Assembly: GCA_021789195.1 (NCBI GenBank)
Contig: JAJYJU010000002.1
Location: 1-45,249 of the forward strand
Source of the DNA: a bacterium
GTDB lineage: Bacteria > Patescibacteriota > Saccharimonadia > Saccharimonadales > UBA4665
Direction of reading: 5' to 3'
Length of the DNA: 45,249 nt
Position 1 is the first letter of the stretch, and each line of letters opens with the position of its first letter. The notes below the pieces were generated by a model. The model was not told where the DNA came from and made no database searches. It was given only the letters and a program-made list of their open reading frames with translations. Made by a program: the position numbers and the translations under genes. This document shows positions 17,184-24,900 of the stretch, piece by piece.

Positions 17184-17753
17184 TTGGGTAGTCAAAATCC
17201 AGAAATAACTCAACAGCCTTCAATAGCGCATCAAGCCGTAAATATTTTAAGAGAAGCGTATCAAAAAATACAAATACTAGAGCACATGTACCCGTTTGAA
17301 TTAAGGGAAGAGCAAAGTACTGAGGCAATCGTTTTAAGCGAGGCTATGACAGCCTTTGTGGGAGCTAACCTCGATGACGTATTAGATATAAGTACTCTTC
17401 CAAGATCTGAAGACCTAAACGAAGCAATTAAAAACTGGTCAGAATCGAGAGTACAGCGAAGATTAGCAGAACTGGCGATTAGCGCTTTGACAGGTGATGC
17501 GCAGTTTAAGACCGCGGCTATTCTAAACGGAAAAACAATTCACGCAAAAAGCTACGTTCAAGGCTTTTCAGAAGCAGACAAATTTCATAAAAATATCAGC
17601 AAGGATAATCCTGCTGAGGTCACCGCACCTTTCTATACGTCTAACCCTAGGAACGGCGCAATTGTCTTAGGACAAGCTCTGCGCTTCTATGAAGTGCCTT
17701 TGTTTGACAGAAAAGCCCCACACAGCTCTATTTCAAGTATAGAAGTGCTGTAA
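17184..17753 (+). CDS. Hypothetical protein
   Basis: A 189-residue soluble protein, mostly helical by composition, family unknown. The start is a TTG at 17184, chosen because AGGAG (17172-17176) lies seven bases before it. The central part contains SESRVQRRLAELAISALTGDAQF, and the C-terminal region ENDs with an NPRNGAIVLGQALRFYEVP stretch. No Cys and no membrane segment were seen. It is convergent with the metal ATPase gene, 12 bases away. Confidence 0.65.
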   Translation: MGSQNPEITQQPSIAHQAVNILREAYQKIQILEHMYPFELREEQSTEAIVLSEAMTAFVGANLDDVLDISTLPRSEDLNEAIKNWSESRVQRRLAELAISALTGDAQFKTAAILNGKTIHAKSYVQGFSEADKFHKNISKDNPAEVTAPFYTSNPRNGAIVLGQALRFYEVPLFDRKAPHSSISSIEVL

Positions 17754-17765
17754 TGGTATATAAAT

Positions 17766-19616
17766 TTAGGTAAGCTGATTTACTTTTATGTTGTGTGCCC
17801 TTAGGGCGTTGAAAATAACAACTACGTCCACCACTTCTTGAAGAACCGCGCCATATATTGGGATAAACTTACCGGTTGCGAATATGAGCATCAACACCAG
17901 ACTTAAGCTGATGCCAATAACAATACTTTGCTTAGCTATAGAAAATGTTTTCTTGGCGATCTGTACAGCATCAGACACCTTGCTTAAATCATCAAGCAAT
18001 ATGACTATGTCAGCCGATTCGCTGGCGGCAGTTGAGCCTCTAGCACCTAAAGCTATACCTACATCTGACCCGGTTAAGACCGGAGCATCATTTACTCCGT
18101 CACCAACAAAGACAGCCGGCCTTTCTTTAATATCCTCTAAAGCATGCAGTTTCTCACCCGGAAGAGTTTCTGCGTAAACTGTTTTAATGCCAACCTGTCT
18201 AGCTATGCTATCGGCAGTGGCTTGATTATCCCCGGTAATCATAACCGTCTTCTTAATACCAAGCTTACCCAACTCCTCAATAGTTATCTTTGATTCTTTT
18301 CTTATCTGATCGCTTAAGAATAAAGCACCCGCCAATTTGGCATTAACGGCAACTAGTACCATGGTTTTGGCGTCACTCGCCTTAACCTTACTTACATCAA
18401 TACCGCGTTTAGAGAGAAAGTCTATCCGGCCAATTAGCAGCTGATCTGACTTATATGAAGCGACTAAGCCTTGGCCAGCAACTTCACTAACTCCCTTGAT
18501 CTTAGCTAGCTTAATCCCTTTGCCTTTTGCAGCTTTAACAATCGCCTCTGCAATAATATGATTTGAGTTTTGCTCACAGCTAGCTGCCATGGTTAGTATT
18601 TCGTCTTTGTTATATGGAGAATAGGCAGTAACGCTATCTAAAGCTAAGTGCCCGCTAGTAAGAGTACCGGTCTTATCGAAGATAACAGTCTTAGCTTCAG
18701 CTAACTTTTCAAGAGCTGAACCGGTCTTAACTATAACCCCGTTCTTATATGAGCGGCTCATGCCAGATATTAAGGCTATAGGGGCAGCCAACAAGAGCGG
18801 GCAAGGGGTAGCAACAATAATTACCTCTAAGAAACGAAGTGGGTGCCCGCTAATTATCCATACACTGACTGCAATAATGTAAGCGGCAATTGTAAAAGGT
18901 ATGCTATATCTGTCAGCTAAACGCACAAAAGGCGCTTTAGAAGCCTGGGCTGATTCAACAAGGTGGACTATTTGTTGGTACTGACTATCTTCAGCACTAT
19001 GAATAGCTTTGGCGGTAATTGAATGTTCACCGTTTAGCGAACCACTTAGTATCTGATCTCCCTCACCCTTTGAAACAGGCAAGCTTTCACCGGTTAAGCT
19101 AGCTTCATTAAAGCTACTAGACCCTTCTATAATAACGGCATCAACTGGTACAAGTTCCCCGGGCTTAATAATAACCCTGTCACTTACCCTTACTTCGCTG
19201 GCAGCTAGATCAACTACTTTCCTGCCTCTTAAAACATGGGCTTGCTGAGGCGACCCCTTAAGCAGGGAATCAAGTTCAGCATGCGAGCGTTTCTCGGCGT
19301 AGTCCTCAAGCGCTTCGCCACCAGTAAGCATAATAACGACTACTATGGCCGCAAAATCTTCTCTTAATATAACGGAGGATATGATGGCGGTAAGAGCCAG
19401 TATGTCTATGCCGTACGTACCAATGCGGATATCTTCCCACATCGATTTAATAAGGGGCAGGCTTTCTAAGATTGATACAGTGCCCATAATCCATAGGGCA
19501 ATCGTATGTTGACCGCTGAAATAGGTAGCTATGCCGGCTATAAGGGCAACAAAGGCGGCACTAAAAAGCCAGTAGTGTTTAAAAAATTTATATAAGTTAA
19601 TGATGGTTTTTTTCAA
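17766..19616 (-). CDS. Heavy-metal translocating P1B-type ATPase
   Basis: A 616-residue ion pump without an N-terminal metal-binding (HMA) domain. Eight membrane helices are recognisable. The actuator motif is SLTGESLPVSKG, the ion-site motif TPCPLLLAAP (CPC type, near residue 270), the phosphorylation site DKTGTLTSG (near 312), then a divergent SNHIIAEAI in place of SEHPL, MITGDN and GDGVNDAPVL. The last helix reads QEVVDVVVIFNALRAH. These place it in the P1B group, but the helix 6 and 8 motifs do not allow a safe choice among Zn/Cd, Co, Cu or Mn. The start is TTG after GAGGGT. It probably exports metal from the cell. Confidence 0.9.
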   Translation of the reverse strand: MKKTIINLYKFFKHYWLFSAAFVALIAGIATYFSGQHTIALWIMGTVSILESLPLIKSMWEDIRIGTYGIDILALTAIISSVILREDFAAIVVVIMLTGGEALEDYAEKRSHAELDSLLKGSPQQAHVLRGRKVVDLAASEVRVSDRVIIKPGELVPVDAVIIEGSSSFNEASLTGESLPVSKGEGDQILSGSLNGEHSITAKAIHSAEDSQYQQIVHLVESAQASKAPFVRLADRYSIPFTIAAYIIAVSVWIISGHPLRFLEVIIVATPCPLLLAAPIALISGMSRSYKNGVIVKTGSALEKLAEAKTVIFDKTGTLTSGHLALDSVTAYSPYNKDEILTMAASCEQNSNHIIAEAIVKAAKGKGIKLAKIKGVSEVAGQGLVASYKSDQLLIGRIDFLSKRGIDVSKVKASDAKTMVLVAVNAKLAGALFLSDQIRKESKITIEELGKLGIKKTVMITGDNQATADSIARQVGIKTVYAETLPGEKLHALEDIKERPAVFVGDGVNDAPVLTGSDVGIALGARGSTAASESADIVILLDDLSKVSDAVQIAKKTFSIAKQSIVIGISLSLVLMLIFATGKFIPIYGAVLQEVVDVVVIFNALRAHNIKVNQLT

Positions 19617-19642
19617 AATTACCCTCGTGTTTGGTTATAAGA

Positions 19643-19720
19643 TGGGGCGAATGATGGGACTTGAACCCACGACCTCCGGGACCACAATCCAGCGCTCTAA
19701 CCAACTGAGCTACATTCGCC
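19643..19720 (-). tRNA. tRNA-His (anticodon GTG)
   Basis: Acceptor GCGAATG/CATTCGC with an encoded extra G at -1 facing C73, the identity pair of tRNA-His, and encoded CCA. Anticodon loop TTGTGGT gives GTG. The last anticodon-stem pair is A-C. Confidence 0.96.
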
Positions 19721-19794
19721 ATGGATCACATGCTTCAACAACAGGGGTGATTATACGAGATTTTGAGGTGTTTTGGCAAGCAGAACGGTGTTAT

Positions 19795-20361
19795 CTATTC
19801 TTTTGGTATTGCCTCAAATACCGATTTAAGCAGAGGATATACCTTCTTGCCGGCACCACGGACGGATTGAACTGGCCTATTAACTAACTGCTGGAACTTC
19901 CCAGGATCAATCAAACCGTCTTCTCCCATACAATCTCTTCTTATAATAGTTTCACAGGTACTTACTAGTCTTGGTGCAAAACCATAATCTTCGCAAATCT
20001 TCCTAAAGCTATCTATTGATATAGAGACTTTTTCCGGTAGCCTGACTGGTTCTTCTTGATGGTCCTCAATAGATTGCTGTACCATGCCTGTTGCATGGCC
20101 TAAAAATACAGACAATTGCTTTCTATCGCCGGAGTTACTAACTATTACTTCTATAGCATAATTTCTAAGTGGTTCTAAATCAGCCGAAACAGCTTCAGCG
20201 GGAATTACCCCATATAAATCAAAGTTGCAGAGCTCAGAAAGCATGCTACACATAGCTCTAGCCTTGTCTGGATTAGGCAGAACTTCTTCAATTTTCGCAT
20301 AGAGGTTTTCAAAACCCTGCACACGAAAAGTCTCAGGCGTACTAACCTCTGAAGGGTCCAT
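19795..20361 (-). CDS. Hypothetical protein
   Basis: A 188-residue soluble protein of unknown family starting MDPSEVSTPETF at ATG 20359-20361. An upstream ATG at 20385 is in frame, but the promoter TTGTAT-17-TATTAT ends six bases before 20361, so the shorter form on a leaderless message fits better. The sequence is acidic in its first half (YAKIEEVLPNPDKARAMCSMLSELCN) and ends with a basic stretch VRGAGKKVYPLLKSVF. It contains five Cys. It lies directly downstream of the terminator of the candidate small RNA. Confidence 0.65.
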   Translation of the reverse strand: MDPSEVSTPETFRVQGFENLYAKIEEVLPNPDKARAMCSMLSELCNFDLYGVIPAEAVSADLEPLRNYAIEVIVSNSGDRKQLSVFLGHATGMVQQSIEDHQEEPVRLPEKVSISIDSFRKICEDYGFAPRLVSTCETIIRRDCMGEDGLIDPGKFQQLVNRPVQSVRGAGKKVYPLLKSVFEAIPKE

Positions 20362-20367
20362 AGCAAT

Positions 20368-20396
20368 ATAATACAACAAAAGCATTAGAAATACAA
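20368..20396 (-). promoter_or_regulatory. Promoter giving a leaderless message for the gene at 19795-20361
   Basis: TTGTAT (20391-20396), 17 bases, TATTAT (20368-20373), then six bases to the ATG. It lies after the terminator at 20421-20449, so the gene is independent of the RNA upstream. Confidence 0.55.
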
Positions 20397-20420
20397 GAGT
20401 AAGAGAAGAGAAGACGGTAT

Positions 20421-20449
20421 AAAAAACAAAAAGACCTATTGCTAGGTCT
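20421..20449 (-). terminator. Intrinsic terminator
   Basis: On the minus strand a seven-base-pair stem AGACCTA/TAGGTCT with loop GCAA (20432-20449) is followed by a T-rich run (TTTTTGTTTTTT, 20421-20431). It would end the candidate small RNA or read-through from the tRNA genes. Confidence 0.8.
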
Positions 20450-20560
20450 CTTTGTTGGCTAAGTCATTTCTGGCTTAGTCTGTCATCTTTCGATGGCAAC
20501 CACCTCAACGATGGTACTTATTAGTTTAGCAGTCCCGGGTTTTATTGCAAGCCCGCGAAA
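20421..20560 (-). ncRNA. Candidate structured small RNA (unrecognised family)
   Basis: Four consecutive hairpins on the minus strand. ACCATC/GGTGGT has loop GTTGA (20499-20515). CATC/GATG has loop GAAA (20484-20495). CTAAG..CA/TG..CTTAG has loop GAAA (20459-20478). The last is the terminator hairpin with loop GCAA. Three of four loops are GNRA only when read on this strand, the same strand as the T-run. The 5' end is unknown; a GTTATACAC -10-like site lies near 20572. I do not recognise it as 6S, SRP, RNase P or a known riboswitch. Confidence 0.45.
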
Positions 20561-20567
20561 AATAATC

Positions 20568-20676
20568 CGTGTATAACTATGTGGATAAGACATCTATATA
20601 ATCTGTTAAAGGACAAATAATTTTGTAATAAAAAATAGATTTACCGCTTATGCTTATCCACATATATTGTGGATAA
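20568..20676. other. Cluster of four DnaA boxes around an AT-rich core (candidate oriC)
   Basis: Box A CGTGTATAA at 20568-20576 has one mismatch to TTATNCACA. Perfect boxes are TGTGGATAA at 20580-20588, TTATCCACA at 20654-20662 and TGTGGATAA at 20668-20676. The last two form an inverted pair with a 5-base spacer. Between the second and third box lie 65 bases, strongly AT-rich, suitable as an unwinding element. No dnaA or dnaN gene is nearby. Confidence 0.5.
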
Positions 20677-20679
20677 ATA

Positions 20680-20756
20680 TGGTGCCCCGGGATGGATTCG
20701 AACCAACGACCTTAGGCTTAGAAGTCCTCTGCTCTATCCAGCTGAGCTACCGGGGC
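20680..20756 (-). tRNA. tRNA-Arg (anticodon TCT)
   Basis: Acceptor GCCCCGG/CCGGGGC, anticodon loop CTTCTAA giving TCT, A73 and encoded CCA. The anticodon stem GAGGA/GCCTA is mismatched at its first and last pair, and the T stem has one T-T mismatch. Its 3' end is three bases from a DnaA box. Confidence 0.9.
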
Positions 20757-20761
20757 GTAAG

Positions 20762-20836
20762 TGGTGCGGGTGGGGAGAGTCGAACTCCCGTCTCCAACTT
20801 GGAAGGTTGGAATAATGGCCGTTATACCACACCCGC
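20762..20836 (-). tRNA. tRNA-Gly (anticodon TCC)
   Basis: Acceptor GCGGGTG/CACCCGC, anticodon stem CCAAC/GTTGG with loop CTTCCAA, anticodon TCC, A73 and encoded CCA. Five bases from tRNA-Arg, so they are one transcript. Confidence 0.96.
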
Positions 20837-20893
20837 AACAGGGGCGATTATATCATCTTTTATCGGTTTGTGCGGTTTTCTTAGAGTTAAGTC

Positions 20894-22417
20894 TTATATA
20901 TCGTTAAGGATCGTTATGTGTGCACCAAGTGAATTCAAGCGACTAGCCAAGTCTTCATAGCCGCGGTTAATTGTATAAACGTTTCTAAGCATAGATGTGC
21001 CAGGCGCCGCAAGCATGCCAATTAGTAACATGACAGCTGGTCTGATGCCGCTGGGGCTGACTAGATCAGCCGGTTTAAATTTAGTCGGACCGTTTACAAA
21101 AACACGGTGCGGGTCGGCCAACTCTAAATCAACGCCAATTTTTTTCATCTCGGTGAACATTAAGGCTCTATCCTCATAAATCCAGTCGTGTATTAGAGTG
21201 CGGCCTTTAGCTACTGCTGCAATAGGCACAAAGTAGGGCAAATGGTCGATGTTAAGACCGGGAAATACGTTAGGGTGAATTTTTTCTTTCGGAGCAATCA
21301 AGCTACCGTTATGTTTATGTATATGCAGATCAACTAACTCTGTATAACCGTTATCTGCCTTAAAGGGCTTAGACATGTCGTACTTAAGTCCCATCTTCTC
21401 TAATTTAAGTAATTCCAGTTCCAAGAACTCTATAGGAGCACGTTTAATGGTTATTGCCGAATCAGTAGTGACAGCTGCTGCTATAAAAGTCATTGCTTCT
21501 ACCGGATCTTCACTGGGTGAGTAGGTAACGTTACGGTTAATTTCTTTTAAGCCGTGTACGACTAAGGTGGATGTGCCAATTCCTTCAACCTTTACGCCAA
21601 GCTTGATTAGATAAAGGCACAAGTCTTGAACCGCATAATTAGCGCTAGCCATTTTAATCACAGATACTCCAGGTGTTAGCGCTGCCGCCATTAGTACGTT
21701 CTCAGTTGTTGTATCTCCGGATTCGTAAAGCACTACGTTGCGAGAAGGTAATTTTAGCTTGGTGCGCACAATGTAGTGTTCGGTAACGGTCTTAACGTCC
21801 ACGCCGTACTCTTCAAGAGCATAAAGGTGAGGAAGTACTGTTCGCCTCCCTAGTTCGCAACCTCCGGCGTAGGGAATAACAAACTCTTTTGAACGGTGTA
21901 TCAAAGGCCCGATAAACATTAAGACACTCCTAGTTCGCTTAGCTGCCTCATGATCAATTGAGGCTAGATTTAAGCGATCAGGTACTTTTATCACCAGATC
22001 ATTAACATTTTGCCACTTAATATTGACACCAATGCTTAACAAAACTTCTACAATACGGTTCACTTCTTCGATGCGAGCGACATTCTTTAGTGTTGTAGTT
22101 CCCTTGTTAAGTAAACTTGCGCAAAGTAAGCTTACGGCTGCATTTTTGCTAGTCTTAAGAGCAATTTCACCCTTAAGCTCGTGCCCACCATCTATTTTTA
22201 AATTAACTGCACTGCCAGTGATGCTAATAATCTGCTTATTTAAAACCTCGCTTATACGACCAAGTGTTTCAAGACTAAGATTCTGTCTGCCGTGCTCCAT
22301 TCGATTAACGGCTGATTGGGATGTAGATAATTGCTTGGCAAACTCGCTTTGAGTCATTCCACGCTGTTGTCGGATTTGAGATATTAACTGGCCTATCTGT
22401 TGGTTAGTTGAAGGCAT
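20894..22417 (-). CDS. murA: UDP-GlcNAc enolpyruvyl transferase (MurA) fused to an N-terminal XRE helix-turn-helix
   Basis: A 507-residue protein. Residues about 7-61 are an XRE/Cro-type HTH (LISQIRQQRGMTQSEFAKQ, SQSAVNRMEHGRQNLSLETL). Residues 71-507 are an EPSP-synthase-fold MurA, which adds enolpyruvate to UDP-GlcNAc as the first committed step of peptidoglycan synthesis. Catalytic features are kept: Lys91-Asn92 in TSKNAA and Cys187 in AGGCELGRR, with the C-terminal SGIRPA and INRGYEDL segments. Usual MurA has about 420 residues, so the extra length equals the HTH. The frame is continuous, with no sign of a join error. TTGCTA-18-TATAAC ends six bases before the ATG, so the message is leaderless. 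The HTH may autoregulate. Confidence 0.92.
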   Translation of the reverse strand: MPSTNQQIGQLISQIRQQRGMTQSEFAKQLSTSQSAVNRMEHGRQNLSLETLGRISEVLNKQIISITGSAVNLKIDGGHELKGEIALKTSKNAAVSLLCASLLNKGTTTLKNVARIEEVNRIVEVLLSIGVNIKWQNVNDLVIKVPDRLNLASIDHEAAKRTRSVLMFIGPLIHRSKEFVIPYAGGCELGRRTVLPHLYALEEYGVDVKTVTEHYIVRTKLKLPSRNVVLYESGDTTTENVLMAAALTPGVSVIKMASANYAVQDLCLYLIKLGVKVEGIGTSTLVVHGLKEINRNVTYSPSEDPVEAMTFIAAAVTTDSAITIKRAPIEFLELELLKLEKMGLKYDMSKPFKADNGYTELVDLHIHKHNGSLIAPKEKIHPNVFPGLNIDHLPYFVPIAAVAKGRTLIHDWIYEDRALMFTEMKKIGVDLELADPHRVFVNGPTKFKPADLVSPSGIRPAVMLLIGMLAAPGTSMLRNVYTINRGYEDLASRLNSLGAHITILNDI

Positions 22418-22423
22418 CAGATT

Positions 22424-22453
22424 GTTATACCATATATGATTTTAAAATAGCAA
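22424..22453 (-). promoter_or_regulatory. Promoter of the HTH-murA gene
   Basis: TTGCTA (22448-22453), 18 bases, TATAAC (22424-22429), six bases to ATG. The spacer contains CATATATG. Confidence 0.6.
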
Positions 22454-22543
22454 TAGTGTTTTGTTTTTGAGTTGTAAAATGCATTTTATTCCTTTTGTTC
22501 AATTGCTACAATAGCCACTAAGATCTTAAGGGAATCATATATG
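22431..22543. repeat. Inverted 11-base copies and a central palindrome between murA and glyA
   Basis: AATCATATATG lies at 22533-22543 across the glyA start codon, and its reverse complement at 22431-22441 inside the murA promoter spacer. Between them is the perfect 12-base palindrome AAAATGCATTTT (22476-22487). These are candidate operators in the divergent promoter region. Confidence 0.4.
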
Positions 22544-23812
22544 CAAGATAAAGCCGTAGCTAAACTTATTGCTGCCGAAGAAAAGCGTCAGAGTGAGGGA
22601 CTAGAACTTATACCTAGCGAAAACTATGTCAGTAGTGAAGTTAGGCAAGCGATGGGCAGCATATTTACTAACAAGTACTCGGAAGGATTTCCCGGTAAAC
22701 GTTATTACGGTGGTCAGGTTAACACTGATGCGGTGGAGAAATTAGCTATTGACCGCGCTAAAACCTTATTTAAGGCAGATCACGCTAACGTACAACCTCA
22801 CTCCGGGGCTCCTGCTAACGAAGCGGTTTATCATGCCTGGATGGAACCGGGTGACACCATAATGGGCATGGAGTTAAGCCACGGTGGCCACCTTACTCAC
22901 GGTCGCCCCGGTACTATATCTGCCAAGTTGTTTAATTTTGTGCGTTACGGCATAGATGACATTGAAACCGGAAAAATAGACTATGCTCAGATGCGTGAAA
23001 CGGCTCTTAAGACCAAGCCTAAGATTATTCTAGCCGGCTTCTCATCCTATCCGAGAGAGCTAGATTATGCAAAATTTGCTGCTATTGGCGAAGAAGTCGG
23101 TGCGGTCCTAATGGCAGATATGTCACATATTGCCGGTCTTATTGCCGGCGGAGTGCTTAATAACCCTTTTGATTTCGGTTTTCATATAATGACCACTACG
23201 ACGCACAAGACGCTCAGAGGTCCAAGAGGCGCCATGATTTTATCGCGGGGCATTGTAAGCAATCCATTAAAACCAGTAGATAAGACCATAGATAACCTAC
23301 CTACTTTAATTGACAGATCTGTCTTTCCCGGTTTGCAAGGGGGTCCTCATATGCACATTATTGCCGCAAAAGCGGTCGCTTTTTATGAAGCAGCTCAGCC
23401 AGCCTACAAACTGTATTGTGAACAGGTATTAATAAACGCCAAGGTTCTAGGTGACGAACTTATGAAACTTGGCTTTAAGTTAGTTACCAACGGAACGGAT
23501 AACCACATGGTTCTAGCTGACATTCAGACCAGTTTCGGGTTTGATGGTGGTGTGGCCGAGAAGACGCTTGATCGAATCGGGCTGACCTTAAATAAGAACG
23601 TTGTACCGGATGACCCCTTACCTCCGTTTAGACCAAGCGGTGTTCGTCTTGGTACGCCAGCAATTACCACTAGAGGGCTAAAAGAAGAGCATATGATAAA
23701 AGTTGCTCAGTGGATGCACAAGGCACTAAAAAGTCACAATGATGAAACTGAGCTTAATAAGCTTGCCAAAGAAGTTAAGCAGTTTGCCAGTGAGTTCCCC
23801 TTGCCGGATTAG
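22541..23812 (+). CDS. glyA: Serine hydroxymethyltransferase
   Basis: A 423-residue PLP enzyme that interconverts serine and glycine with tetrahydrofolate, supplying one-carbon units. The N-terminus has EGLELIPSENYVS and NKYSEGFPGKRYYGG. The cofactor lysine is in TTTHKTLRGPRG (near residue 223), and the end has PSGVRLGTPAITTRG. Everything needed is present and the length is normal. The start follows AAGGGA at seven bases. It diverges from murA and converges on murB with a four-base overlap of the ends. Confidence 0.97.
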   Translation: MQDKAVAKLIAAEEKRQSEGLELIPSENYVSSEVRQAMGSIFTNKYSEGFPGKRYYGGQVNTDAVEKLAIDRAKTLFKADHANVQPHSGAPANEAVYHAWMEPGDTIMGMELSHGGHLTHGRPGTISAKLFNFVRYGIDDIETGKIDYAQMRETALKTKPKIILAGFSSYPRELDYAKFAAIGEEVGAVLMADMSHIAGLIAGGVLNNPFDFGFHIMTTTTHKTLRGPRGAMILSRGIVSNPLKPVDKTIDNLPTLIDRSVFPGLQGGPHMHIIAAKAVAFYEAAQPAYKLYCEQVLINAKVLGDELMKLGFKLVTNGTDNHMVLADIQTSFGFDGGVAEKTLDRIGLTLNKNVVPDDPLPPFRPSGVRLGTPAITTRGLKEEHMIKVAQWMHKALKSHNDETELNKLAKEVKQFASEFPLPD

Positions 23813-24840
23813 CTTGGTAAAATCTGGGGCTCCATTACTAAATCTATCGAGAACTGATGTTTGACCTTGGCTTTAATTTCATCCGCAAAAGCCAATAGTT
23901 TTGTGGTTGAGTCTCCCGAGCGGTTGACCAATATTAATGGTTGTATAGGCCAGGTAGCAACACCTGACTCCTGGTCAAAATAATCCTTAAAACCAGCCTG
24001 TTCGATGAGCCATGCGGCAGGAATCTTAACTTGGTTATTCTCTGCGGGCCAGTTAGGGACCGATGGGTAGCGATCCTCGAGCGCAAGTAGCAAAGAGTTG
24101 TCTACGATTGGGTTGGCGAAGAAAGAGCCACAATTTGGTGTAACTTTAGGGTCGGGCAGCTTCTCCTTTCTTATCGTCATGACTGCCTGTCGTAAGGTGT
24201 CCGCACTGGCATCGGTAATTTTATGTTGTTCCAGGTAATTAGCTACTGCTGAATAATATGGTGGCATTGGTTTATTTCGGCTAAGCATCAGAGTAATTGA
24301 AGTTATTAAATAACGTCCCTTAGACGATGATTTAAAAATACTGTCCCTATATGAGAAGTTGCAATCTGATGCCGGTATAGTAACCATATTTAACGATTCA
24401 AGATCAAAGGCTGTTACAGTAGCCAAGGTTTGCGATAGTTCCTGTCCGTATGCGCCAACATTTTGTACAGGAGTTGCTCCGGCAGTTCCCGGAATCATAC
24501 TTAAGCATTCAATACCGGACAAGCCTAGTTTGACACATCTCTCTACTACCGTATCCCAAACTTCACCCGAACCAACCGAGACATATGTACCAAACTCACT
24601 ATCGCTCACAACTTCAAAACCCTTAATCCTATTAACAATAACCAGTCCAGGAAACCCTTCATCACGCCATATAATGTTGCTACCATGACCAATGACTACG
24701 ATTGGTATATTGCTGGATTTAGCACTTTTGGCCGCTTCGATTAATTGTTCCTGGCTTTCAGCAATGGCAAGATATGAAGCTGGACCACCAAGTCGCATAG
24801 TCGAGTAATCTTTAAGCGATATGTTCTTTTGTATTTCCAT
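23809..24840 (-). CDS. murB: UDP-N-acetylenolpyruvoylglucosamine reductase (MurB)
   Basis: A 343-residue FAD enzyme that reduces the product of MurA to UDP-MurNAc. FAD-binding stretches are VIGHGSNIIWRDEGF and MIPGTAGATPVQNVGAYG; the substrate loop FSYRDSIFK is present. The catalytic Ser is in NCGSFFANPIV and the C-terminal Glu in VMEPQIL. It resembles type I (Escherichia-like) MurB, with the PAAWLIEQAGFK segment. Its location three genes from murA gives the first two steps of muropeptide synthesis in one neighbourhood. Confidence 0.95.
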   Translation of the reverse strand: MEIQKNISLKDYSTMRLGGPASYLAIAESQEQLIEAAKSAKSSNIPIVVIGHGSNIIWRDEGFPGLVIVNRIKGFEVVSDSEFGTYVSVGSGEVWDTVVERCVKLGLSGIECLSMIPGTAGATPVQNVGAYGQELSQTLATVTAFDLESLNMVTIPASDCNFSYRDSIFKSSSKGRYLITSITLMLSRNKPMPPYYSAVANYLEQHKITDASADTLRQAVMTIRKEKLPDPKVTPNCGSFFANPIVDNSLLLALEDRYPSVPNWPAENNQVKIPAAWLIEQAGFKDYFDQESGVATWPIQPLILVNRSGDSTTKLLAFADEIKAKVKHQFSIDLVMEPQILPS

Positions 24841-24886
24841 ACCCCTTAACTATAGCAAAACGACTTGCATAAGATTTGCCTCTCGC

Positions 24887-24892
24887 TATAAC
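24887..24892 (+). promoter_or_regulatory. -10 element for the HTH gene at 24901
   Basis: TATAAC eight bases before the ATG, with TTGCAT (24865-24870) 16 bases upstream. The leader would be absent or one to two bases. Confidence 0.45.
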
Positions 24893-24900
24893 ATATTGGC

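Noticed and set aside
20421-20560. Hairpin chain as a riboswitch controlling the gene at 19795-20361
   Set aside because: A separate promoter (20368-20396) lies between the terminator and the gene, giving a leaderless message, and no known riboswitch core is seen.
20654-20676. Inverted TTATCCACA pair read as a terminator hairpin of tRNA-Arg
   Set aside because: No T-run follows on either strand, and both arms are exact DnaA boxes, with further boxes nearby.
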